The notes under the pieces: model-generated
Database searches by the model: none
Told to the model about the DNA's origin: nothing
What the model saw: the letters and a program-made list of their open reading frames with translations, nothing else
Made by a program: the position numbers and the translations under genes
Assembly (NCBI GenBank): GCA_965603355.1
Contig: CBFDCQ010000071.1
Coordinates: 1 to 16,198 of the forward strand
Length of the DNA stretch: 16,198 nucleotides
Direction of reading: 5' to 3'
Source: CBFDCQ01 sp965603355
Lineage (GTDB): Bacteria; Hydrogenedentota; CAZGCA01; CBFDCQ01
Shown: positions 6,914 through 14,014 of the stretch, in pieces
How the letters are laid out: every line of letters starts with the position of its first letter
Position numbering within the stretch: the stretch's first letter is position 1

Positions 6914-7040
6914 CGCATAACCTGAGCGCCCTAGTCGACGGTTCTGAGGTAGAGGCATGCTGCGCGCAAACTACGTCCGCACAGTTGCAGGCCTGTGACG
7001 CACGTTCGACGGCTGTCAGATGGAGTTTATTCAAGCTTCT

Positions 7041-7049
7041 TGGTATAAT
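7041..7049 (+). promoter_or_regulatory. extended -10 promoter for the 1141-aa gene
   Basis: TG-G-TATAAT at 7041-7049 is a perfect extended -10. The -35 region is poor, as is common for extended -10 promoters. The predicted start near 7056 gives a leader of about 37 nt before ATG 7093, with a GGAGA Shine-Dalgarno at 7083-7087. Confidence 0.6.
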
Positions 7050-7092
7050 AGTCCTGTGGGATACCGCTAGCGAGGCATTATTGGAGACTTAA

Positions 7093-10000
7093 ATGAGTGT
7101 GGGCGACAATGGAACCAGCTCTTCCAATTCGGGAGCGGCGCGACGCGTGCGCATCCATCAACGCTTGCGCCTCGTGGGGCTAGGACCGGCTTCCTTTTAC
7201 CGCGACGCCTGCCGACTCATGTCGGGCGAGGGACAGTTAGAATCTACCACACACCTGGTCGGACACCTTGCGCGCGAAATCGAGAGCGCCCTGCGCGACG
7301 TTCTTGAATCGTTAACTGATCGGTCTGAACGCGTGAGGAAGAGCAAGGAATGCCACGGAGGTAAGCACGAGAACGAGATCCGCTGCATACTACGAGCTCT
7401 AGGAATTTCCGAAACGGAGGAGGTTGCGATAGCTTGGCTGAAATTGCCAGGGCAAGACAACGAGTACGGTCTGCATGCCAGAGCCCATCGCCATAGTCTT
7501 GGCGCGCCGAGGCCGTTGGACGACAAGTTTCGGGAGTTCTGGGCTGAGTTCGAACGGATTCTGGACGGCGTGCTAGAGAGGTTTGAGGCGAGGTACCTGA
7601 AGGTCTTTAGCGTTCTTGACGAATTGCTCGCCAAATCCAAACCCACGGGGGAGGATGTGGGGCGGCTCAAGAACCATGTGCCTAACAACCTTAGGACACT
7701 CAGTTACTTCTTTGAGAAAGTGGACCGCGACGCATGGCTGAATCTCCTGAAGGACGCAGGATTCTTCAAGGAGCCGCCTGAGCCTGTGCGAGACGAGGAG
7801 GACCGCACAGTCGCGTTCCCACCTTGGCCGGAGTCGCGCTACCTCGCGAGGATGGCTGAGCTCAAGTCGGAAAACGTGCAACAAACAGTTCGGGACATAG
7901 CACTGCAAGTACCCGATACGCAGAACACTCGAGTGCATGAGGATCTTGCGGATGTGGCTCTCGCGTTGCCGCCTTCCCATGCCGCTGACTTCGTTCCGAA
8001 GGCCAAGGCGTGGCTTGAGTGCGAGACGCTGTTACTGCTTCCTGCGAAGCTAGCTGAACTTGTGTCGCACCTTGTGGAAGGTAACAGGACGGAGAAAGCG
8101 CTGGATCTGGCCGCCGCCTTGCTCGCTGTCCTCCCCGACCCGAAGGCTGAGGAGAAGTTGACTCAGCAAGGGGACTTCCGCCCATCCCTTGAGCCACGGG
8201 CACGATTTGACCTTTGGACATATGAGCAGATCCTGAAGAAGCAGGTCCCGCAGCTGGCCGAGGCAGACGGCCTAGCGGCGTTGTCCCTGCTCTGTGGTCT
8301 GCTGGACGACGCAGTCCGCTTCGCTGTTCGCGACCCGGCGTCCGAGGCACCAAGGGATGGTTCTTACATCTGGCGACCTGCCATTGAGGACCATTCGCAG
8401 AACTCTGAGATTGCTGACTTGAGAGATCTGTTGATCTGCGCAGTGCGTGATGGAGCGCTGCAACTGGCCGAAAGCGACTCGGCGGACGTCCGAAAGATCG
8501 TGAGCCTGCTTGAGGAAGGTCAATGGCATGTGTTCAAACGGATAGCTCTGCATTTGCTAAGCGCCGTCGGACATACCGCTGCCGACATCATGGCAGTACG
8601 CCTCACAGACCGCACTCTTTTCAAACAAGTGGGCGTGCGTCACGAGTACAATCTTCTGCTGGAGCGGCGTTTCGCCGAGCTCACGGACGAAGACCAAGAG
8701 CAGATCCTGGAAACCATTGCAGCCGGACCTGACCGGGAAACGTTCATGGCCGCTCCGCTTGTATCGACCGGCAGGCCTCCGACCGATCAGGATTACGAGC
8801 GCTATAAGAAGGTGTGGCAGCGTGACAGGCTCGCGCCGATCAGCGACATTGTTCTTGAACCATGGAATGAGCGCTACCGTCAGCTAGTTCAGGAGGTCGG
8901 TCCCCCGAGACACCCGGAATTCCCATTCTACATGGAGTCGGGATTCCAAACTCCCGAGGCTCCGAAGAGTCGTGAGGAGCTGGCCTCCCTGAGCGTTGCG
9001 GACCTCGCCGCGTTCCTGCGTACCTGGAAGCCCTCCGATCGCACCGAGGAACCATCACCCGAGGGCCTGGGCGCGGAAGTCAGGGCTTTGGTGGCGGGAA
9101 GTCCTGACCGCTACGCGTCTGAAGCCCATCAGTTCAAGCTGCCCGAACCAACATATGTGAGGGCTTTCGTGCAAGGGCTGAACGACGCCGTGCGGCAGAA
9201 GTCGCCTTTCCCGTGGCGTGCGGTGCTTGAGCTGTGCTCATGGTGTGTCAGACAAACTCGAGAGATACCTGGGCGAACCCACGACAGCCCGTACCTTCGT
9301 TACGTCGACCCAGACTGGGGATGGGCGCGCGCCGCCATCGCAGACCTTGTTGGCGAGGGTTTCGAAGAGGCGCCAGCCGAGATATCGGTGGACCTCCGGG
9401 AGGCCGCGTGGGATGTGCTGCAACCGCTGACTCATGACGATGAGCCCACTGCCGAATACGAGAAGAGATCGCTCGACTCAGACATGGATCCAGCCACCCT
9501 TTCCATTAACACGGTCCGTGGAAAGGCCATGCACGCCGCGATCCGCTACGCCCTTTGGCTAAAGCGGCACAACAAGGAGGAACCACCAAGTTTCGACTTC
9601 ATGCCCGAGGTACGGGTCGTACTCGACGAGCGCCTCGAAAACGACCGATCGCTTACAGTCCGAACGGTCTACGGCAGGTGGTTCCCGTGGCTCGTCCGGC
9701 TCGATCCCGTGTGGGCAAAGGAAGCCGTCCCAAAGGTCTTTCCCAGCGAGCCAGAGCAGCGCGCGCTCCGCGACGCAGCCTGGGAAACGTACATCATATT
9801 CTGCCGACCGGACAGCAAAGTCTTCCCAATGCTCCTGGATGAGTATCACCGCGCCGTTCGAGCGATCGGCGAGGCCCGCCCGAAGGGGCTGAGGCCTGCG
9901 GATCCTGACGAACGCCTAGCCGAACATCTCGTGGTGCTCTACTGGCAAGGGAAGCTTGAACTCGATGAGCCTGACGGACTATTGTCGGTCTTCTACCATA

Positions 10001-10518
10001 AGGCAGGCGTCCCTCTACGCACCCACGCCCTACATTTTGTGGGACGCGCTCTTTGGCAGACCGAGGATCCGGTGCCGGAACAGATCGTTGACCGCCTCCG
10101 TGCCTTGTGGGAGTCGCGGCTAGGCGCCGTCCGCTCGGGAACCGCTCCTGCCGAGGAGAACGTTCGACTCTCGGCCTTCGGCTTGTGGTTTGTTTCCGGG
10201 AAGTTCGGCGATGAATGGGCTATCGAACAGCTCGAAGAGGCGCTGACACTGGCAGGGTCGGTAGAGCTTGACCACTTGGTCGTGGAGCAGCTCGCTCAAG
10301 TCGCCGAATCGATGCCTGCCCGTGCAGTGCGCTGTCTGACGCTAATGGTGGAGGGTGACAAGAAGGGCTGGCTCCTGTCCGGTTGGCTAGAGCACGCACG
10401 CACGATCCTCAGTGCGGCGCTTAAAAGCACGGAAAAGGCCGCGCAAGAGCGTGCCACGGAACTGGTCCACCGACTTGGCGCCCGCGGCTATCTGCAATTC
10501 CGCGACCTGCTCTCTTGA
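7093..10518 (+). CDS. large helical protein of unknown function, 1141 aa
   Basis: I do not recognise a named family. The protein has no signal peptide or membrane segment, so it is probably cytosolic. It is made almost entirely of leucine/alanine-rich amphipathic helices, as in HEAT/ARM-type solenoids. Segments that look like conserved cores are LHARAHRHSLGAPRPLD (127-143), WPESRYLARMA (245-255), SYIWRPAIEDH (424-434), WQRDRLAPI (575-583), REIPGRTHDSPYLRYVDPDW (723-742) and MDPATLSINTVRGKAMHA (798-815). No Walker A, helicase, nuclease, protease or kinase motif is visible. ATG 7093 has GGAGA 5 nt upstream and a strong extended -10. The gene stands alone, followed by 275 bp of non-coding DNA and a convergent methyltransferase. 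GC is high, like the host. A scaffold or sensor role, possibly in defence, is only a guess. Confidence 0.85.
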   Translation: MSVGDNGTSSSNSGAARRVRIHQRLRLVGLGPASFYRDACRLMSGEGQLESTTHLVGHLAREIESALRDVLESLTDRSERVRKSKECHGGKHENEIRCILRALGISETEEVAIAWLKLPGQDNEYGLHARAHRHSLGAPRPLDDKFREFWAEFERILDGVLERFEARYLKVFSVLDELLAKSKPTGEDVGRLKNHVPNNLRTLSYFFEKVDRDAWLNLLKDAGFFKEPPEPVRDEEDRTVAFPPWPESRYLARMAELKSENVQQTVRDIALQVPDTQNTRVHEDLADVALALPPSHAADFVPKAKAWLECETLLLLPAKLAELVSHLVEGNRTEKALDLAAALLAVLPDPKAEEKLTQQGDFRPSLEPRARFDLWTYEQILKKQVPQLAEADGLAALSLLCGLLDDAVRFAVRDPASEAPRDGSYIWRPAIEDHSQNSEIADLRDLLICAVRDGALQLAESDSADVRKIVSLLEEGQWHVFKRIALHLLSAVGHTAADIMAVRLTDRTLFKQVGVRHEYNLLLERRFAELTDEDQEQILETIAAGPDRETFMAAPLVSTGRPPTDQDYERYKKVWQRDRLAPISDIVLEPWNERYRQLVQEVGPPRHPEFPFYMESGFQTPEAPKSREELASLSVADLAAFLRTWKPSDRTEEPSPEGLGAEVRALVAGSPDRYASEAHQFKLPEPTYVRAFVQGLNDAVRQKSPFPWRAVLELCSWCVRQTREIPGRTHDSPYLRYVDPDWGWARAAIADLVGEGFEEAPAEISVDLREAAWDVLQPLTHDDEPTAEYEKRSLDSDMDPATLSINTVRGKAMHAAIRYALWLKRHNKEEPPSFDFMPEVRVVLDERLENDRSLTVRTVYGRWFPWLVRLDPVWAKEAVPKVFPSEPEQRALRDAAWETYIIFCRPDSKVFPMLLDEYHRAVRAIGEARPKGLRPADPDERLAEHLVVLYWQGKLELDEPDGLLSVFYHKAGVPLRTHALHFVGRALWQTEDPVPEQIVDRLRALWESRLGAVRSGTAPAEENVRLSAFGLWFVSGKFGDEWAIEQLEEALTLAGSVELDHLVVEQLAQVAESMPARAVRCLTLMVEGDKKGWLLSGWLEHARTILSAALKSTEKAAQERATELVHRLGARGYLQFRDLLS

Positions 10519-10793
10519 TAATCGGGTCGCACCGCACCTCTTCCTCCCAAGGGTTACAGAAAGTCTGAACGGACATCGTATCCCGCCACGGCGCGTCTGC
10601 GACAAAGACTTCCGGTCACGGGCGACAAGGCAGAGGGTAGGGAAAAGGGAAAAGAGGGAAGCGACAAACCTCGTCCCTATTCCTGCATTCTTTGCGTCGT
10701 GTCGTAGATCGGCCGGTAATTCAGGGATAGACTACGAATTTCCTGCCCCTGCACCTGCGCAAGGGCGCGCGCTGAATCTTCTCTGAATCTGAG
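10519..10793. other. non-coding gap between convergent genes
   Basis: No gene, remnant or intrinsic terminator was recognised. It holds the right copy of the 21-bp repeat, a purine run with repeated GGGAAAA (about 10635-10660), and CTGAATCT twice with a 3-nt spacer close to the methyltransferase stop. Confidence 0.5.
10603..10623 (+). repeat. 21-bp direct repeat, right copy
   Basis: Matches 6876-6896 at 19 of 21 positions in the same orientation, 3.7 kb apart, on the far side of the 1141-residue gene. Confidence 0.45.
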
Positions 10794-11357
10794 TTAGTCG
10801 GGGCCCGCGAATAGCACTGCGCGGCCCAAGCCCACTCTCGGTTCGCAGATCCGTCTCAATCCGGCCGCTTCAGCCTCATCGCAGATCCGTTCATACTCCT
10901 CCTTCTTGATATGGAACGTCGGTTCGACTAGAAGATACCGCCCATCCGGCTTGAGCATATCGCGGATCTGCTTGAAGAACCGGTCGCGATCCGGCACCTC
11001 GTGAACGACCCACATTGTCAGGGCAAAATCGACCGGTTCCGACAGCTTGAGATCGTCCTGGTCGCACTGGATGAACGTTATGCGGCTCAAAACGCCCTTC
11101 CTGGCGGCCTTTTTCCTGGCCATATCCAACATTCTGGGTTGGAAGTCGACCGCGAGCACCCGCCCGTTCTCACCGACCAACCGGGCCAGTTCCACCGTGT
11201 AGAACCCCAGCCCGCAGCCTATATCCGCTGCCGTCATGCCCGGCTTCACGAGTTGGCCGAGGAACTTGCGCGACTTCTGGTACAGCCGTCTGAGCCAGTC
11301 CGGGAAGAAGATCATGTGATACCATTTTGCCACGTGCGCTTTATGTGTCTTCTCCAT
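10794..11357 (-). CDS. class I SAM-dependent methyltransferase
   Basis: This 187-residue protein has the Rossmann methyltransferase core. Motif I is ADIGCGLGF (44-52), an acidic residue ends strand 2 (VLAVDFQ, D71) for the SAM ribose, and motif II/III territory follows with FALTMWVVHEVPD (111-123) and LKPDGRYLLVEP (135-146). The type is Methyltransf_11/UbiE-like, transferring a methyl group from SAM to a small molecule or protein. The N-terminal HKAHVAKWYH resembles small UbiE-like proteins seen in many genomes. A weak GGGGG Shine-Dalgarno lies 7 nt before ATG 11357. It is the last gene of the minus-strand block, 55 nt after the aldolase. The acceptor cannot be told from sequence. Confidence 0.88.
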   Translation of the reverse strand: MEKTHKAHVAKWYHMIFFPDWLRRLYQKSRKFLGQLVKPGMTAADIGCGLGFYTVELARLVGENGRVLAVDFQPRMLDMARKKAARKGVLSRITFIQCDQDDLKLSEPVDFALTMWVVHEVPDRDRFFKQIRDMLKPDGRYLLVEPTFHIKKEEYERICDEAEAAGLRRICEPRVGLGRAVLFAGPD

Positions 11358-11412
11358 GCCCGGACCCCCAAATTCGCTCAGGCCAAAGATCGTGGAAGCC
11401 GTCCGGTCGGCT

Positions 11413-12327
11413 TCAGTCTATCAACCCAATGCCAGACACTTCGTCGCTCACTTTGTTCTGCTCTTCCGTATCAAGAGGAACCAGCGGTGGCAGTACCGTA
11501 GGACCGCACAGTCCAAGCACGTGCATGGCCCCTTTGAGAGCGGGCAGAGGTTGGCTCATAAACCGGCCGCGCTGGAAGGTGTCGCTCACACGGGCGGTCT
11601 TTTCCTGCAATGCGTTCACCTCGTCCCAATTGCCACGACCGGCACTCTCCATCATCTGGTGATAGAGTTCCGGTACCAGATTGCCCCAGGCCGGGACCAT
11701 TCCTCGCGCTCCCATGGACAACGCCTGGGCGGCCAGACCCAGGGCGCCGACGAGAAACGAGAAATCTTCTCTACCGCCAAGTTTCTTGAGAAGGGCAGTG
11801 TAGCGCTCCTCATTATGATCCGAGTCCTTCAGCGCTACCACTCGCGGGTGATCGGCAAGCTTCTCAAGAACATCGACAGGGATCGACATATGCGTGGTTG
11901 CACGGATGTTATAGATCACCAGCGGGGCCGTGATCGTGTCAGCCAGTTTCGTGTAGTACCTCAGCATACTGTCACCATCCAGCGGGTAATAGTGAGGCAC
12001 GTGAGCCACCACGGCGTCAACGCCTAAGGCAGAGTAGTCCTCTGCCGCTCTGATGGTGTCGGCGAAACAGGTGCTCGATATACCGGCGTACGTCATTGCG
12101 CGTTCACCAACATGTTTGGTTGTGATTTCCACCAGGCGCAACCGCGCCGCCTGAGGCATAGAGTGGAGCTCTCCCGTTGTTCCGAGCACGAAAACGCCGC
12201 TTACGCGCCCGTCCAACAAGTGGTCGACTACTCGATGGACCGCCGGGTCATCGATCTCTCCCGCCTCAGTGAAGGGTGTTACCATGGGCACGATTACCCC
12301 TTGATACTCTGAAGCGTTGCTTGCCAT
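11413..12327 (-). CDS. DHDPS/N-acetylneuraminate lyase family aldolase
   Basis: This 304-residue TIM-barrel class I aldolase is of usual family length. It has GTTGE (49-53), which binds the pyruvate carboxylate, HYYP (112-115), the catalytic Tyr139 in VIYNIR and the Schiff-base Lys167 in VALKDSD. The family condenses or cleaves pyruvate with aldehydes. The residue aligned with the DHDPS arginine in Y-N-V-P-G-R-T is Thr144 (YNIRATT), and PHYYPLDGD resembles the PFYYPF of sialic acid lyases. A sugar-acid lyase or keto-sugar aldolase is therefore more likely than lysine biosynthesis. GAGGAG (12342-12337) lies 9 nt before ATG 12327. It follows the 80-aa gene by 87 nt and precedes the methyltransferase by 55 nt. 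Confidence 0.92.
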   Translation of the reverse strand: MASNASEYQGVIVPMVTPFTEAGEIDDPAVHRVVDHLLDGRVSGVFVLGTTGELHSMPQAARLRLVEITTKHVGERAMTYAGISSTCFADTIRAAEDYSALGVDAVVAHVPHYYPLDGDSMLRYYTKLADTITAPLVIYNIRATTHMSIPVDVLEKLADHPRVVALKDSDHNEERYTALLKKLGGREDFSFLVGALGLAAQALSMGARGMVPAWGNLVPELYHQMMESAGRGNWDEVNALQEKTARVSDTFQRGRFMSQPLPALKGAMHVLGLCGPTVLPPLVPLDTEEQNKVSDEVSGIGLID

Positions 12328-12414
12328 GTCAGTGTGCTCCTCTATGGATTGCCTGCGTCGAAGTAAACCGCAGATTGTTCAGCGGGGCCGTTTGCGAACA
12401 CCAAACGCGCGGTT

Positions 12415-12657
12415 CTACCGTGGAGAAACGTCATTCGCTTCAGGCTCCGGCGATCCGTTCCGCGCTCCTACTATGACAACCAGGAAGCTGTGGTCTCTTG
12501 AACGGAAATCGACGCTCTTGACGGTTCCGGCCGCCGGCGCTTTCACGGTCTGGCCCGTCCTAAGAGCGTTACCTATCTTATCGCCTGCCTCAACGGTATC
12601 GCCGGCTTTCACCGCAGGACCGCACGTCGCGTCGACTTTGACACTGATTTCGCTCAT
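12415..12657 (-). CDS. small barrel-sandwich hybrid (RnfC/biotinyl-lipoyl-like) protein
   Basis: This 80-residue protein has a repeated barrel-sandwich signature: CGPAVKAGDTVEAGDKIG (12-29) followed by GQTVKAPAAGTVKSVDF (35-51). Each half is the V-K-A-G-D / V-x-A-P-x-A-G-x-V pattern seen in biotinyl/lipoyl domains and in the RnfC N-terminal domain. No modifiable MKM or ETDK lysine is present, so it is probably not biotinylated or lipoylated. The ATG (12657-12655) overlaps the TGA (12656-12654) of the alkaline phosphatase as ATGA, and no strong Shine-Dalgarno is visible. This points to translational coupling. The C-terminus (NGSPEPEANDVSPR) looks disordered. It is real by domain pattern and coupling; the role is unknown. 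Confidence 0.7.
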   Translation of the reverse strand: MSEISVKVDATCGPAVKAGDTVEAGDKIGNALRTGQTVKAPAAGTVKSVDFRSRDHSFLVVIVGARNGSPEPEANDVSPR

Positions 12658-13901
12658 TCTATCGCTCTGGGGAACGGTTCTATTCTCAGGCGGTCGGCGA
12701 TCTTCTTCGACAACTCGGTATTGTCATAGACTCCGACGAAGTACATCGCTCCGGGTCCAAATGAGTACACGGGCAGCGGCATGGCTGTGTGTCCCCCTGT
12801 GGACCAGCTGCACCGAATGCCTGAGCTGCCCTTTTCAGTGCCGGCTATCAGTCCGCCGGTCTCGTGGTCGCCGGTGACAATCACCAGCGTTTCCCGGTCC
12901 TCGATTGCGAAATCCATCGCCACCTTCACGGCCTCATCAAAAAGCAACGTCTGCCTGATGGCATTATCCGTATCGTTGTCGTGGCAGGCCCAGTCTATTT
13001 GGCTGCCCTCCACCATCAGAAAAAAGCCGCTCTCGTTCCCGCTTAAGATTTCGAGCGCCTTACCGGCGAGTTCGGCCAGCGTGGGTTCGGGCTCGAGGGT
13101 TGTCAGTTCCGCGTCCTGCAGAAGGCCAAGCAGGTACGGGCCCTGGGCATCCTCGAGATCGTCGCCCGATTCCACGTAAGAGTAGCCGGCCTGTTTAGCC
13201 TCTTCAATAAGGTTGCGCCCGTCTTCCCGCTCGCCGTCCCGGTCTCCGGGCAGGAAGAACATTCTGCCGCCGCCGAGCAGGACATCGACCTTGTTTTCCA
13301 ACAACTGCTTCGCGATATCCACTTCATTGTCGCGGTCCCTCACGTGGGCTCCGAAGCATGCCGGCGTCGCATGTGTGATAGCCGAGGTGGCCACTAGCCC
13401 GGTCGACCTCCCTTTGTGCTTTGCCCCTTCGAGAATGGTGAGGTACTTCGTGCCGGCGGGGTCCATGCCGACTACCCCGTTATTGGTCCTGATACCGCAG
13501 GCCATCGCCGTTGCCGCCGCCGCCGAATCCGTGACGACTTCGTTGGCCGGGTGCGTTGTCATGAGTCCGACAATCGGCATCCGTTCCATGTGTAACTTGC
13601 CGTTCATGCCCGCTACGGTCATGCGTGTCAGTGCGACCTGGCCGAGACCCATGCCGTCGCCGATAAGCAGGACAACGTTCTTGACCTCGCTGCCTCTGAC
13701 GAGCGGGTATGGCGTCGTGTCCTGCGGCGGCTTGTAGAAGCTGAAATCGGTGCCCTCGCCTCGTGCGTCACTTGAGGCAGGGGCGGGGCCGGCTTGCGCG
13801 CGGGCGACTTGCGCGCAGGAAGGCAAGGCTGCCATGAAAACGACGCACAGCCCGACAGCCAGCATGTAGTTGATTTTGCGAAAACCGATTCTAGCGAGCA
13901 T
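12654..13901 (-). CDS. exported alkaline phosphatase (PhoA superfamily), probable lipoprotein
   Basis: This 415-residue protein has a signal peptide (hydrophobic 12-26) ending in a lipobox-like ALPSC, with Cys29 the possible lipidated residue. The alkaline phosphatase core is complete. LLIGDGMG holds metal ligand D82, and VTDSAAAATA holds the nucleophile S126. VEGSQIDWACHDND (297-310) provides E298, D303 and H307, VTGDHETGG provides D345 and H346, and STGGHT provides H371. It hydrolyses phosphomonoesters in the periplasm or at the outer membrane with two Zn ions and one Mg ion. GGGAGGG lies 8 nt before ATG 13901. The 108 nt to the LamG gene hold no clear promoter, apart from a 12-bp palindrome at the LamG stop. 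It is translationally coupled to the 80-aa gene. Confidence 0.95.
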   Translation of the reverse strand: MLARIGFRKINYMLAVGLCVVFMAALPSCAQVARAQAGPAPASSDARGEGTDFSFYKPPQDTTPYPLVRGSEVKNVVLLIGDGMGLGQVALTRMTVAGMNGKLHMERMPIVGLMTTHPANEVVTDSAAAATAMACGIRTNNGVVGMDPAGTKYLTILEGAKHKGRSTGLVATSAITHATPACFGAHVRDRDNEVDIAKQLLENKVDVLLGGGRMFFLPGDRDGEREDGRNLIEEAKQAGYSYVESGDDLEDAQGPYLLGLLQDAELTTLEPEPTLAELAGKALEILSGNESGFFLMVEGSQIDWACHDNDTDNAIRQTLLFDEAVKVAMDFAIEDRETLVIVTGDHETGGLIAGTEKGSSGIRCSWSTGGHTAMPLPVYSFGPGAMYFVGVYDNTELSKKIADRLRIEPFPRAIE

Positions 13902-14002
13902 AGGCGTAACCCTCCCAGACAGAAAAGCGCTGCATCCTGCCGTAGCGAATCAACGCGACAAGACGCACTATTCCTTCTCCAATCCACTCCGTCGCCGGCG
14001 AT

Positions 14003-14014
14003 ATTAACGTTAAT
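14003..14014. promoter_or_regulatory. perfect 12-bp palindrome ATTAACGTTAAT
   Basis: A self-complementary, AT-rich palindrome with a central CG overlaps the LamG gene's stop codon, about 100 nt upstream of the phosphatase start. The central CG and symmetric flanks are similar in style to LacI-family operators. A chance occurrence is possible. Confidence 0.3.

Larger units (their letters stand above)
6763..7040. other. intergenic region without intact gene
   Basis: Between the gene remnant and the promoter of the 1141-aa gene there is no credible coding frame. Several short frames run through the hairpins, but they lack Shine-Dalgarno sites and protein-like composition. The stretch holds the 14-mer tandem repeat, the two hairpins and the left 21-bp repeat. 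Nothing was recognised in 6914-7040. Confidence 0.5.

Noticed and set aside
6568..7034. Several overlapping minus-strand open frames through the intergenic hairpins
   Set aside because: They run through palindromic repeats, lack ribosome sites and have low-complexity Arg/Pro/Ser-rich products.
7093..10518. Search for an ATPase, nuclease or kinase signature in the 1141-residue protein
   Set aside because: No GxxxxGK[ST], DEAD/H, HNH, PD-(D/E)xK or kinase loop could be seen; His-rich 127-133 alone is not enough to claim a metal site.
12388..12406. Inverted repeat CGTTTG/CAAACG between the 80-aa gene and the aldolase
   Set aside because: Only 6 bp of stem with a 7-nt loop and no T-tract; expected by chance at this length.
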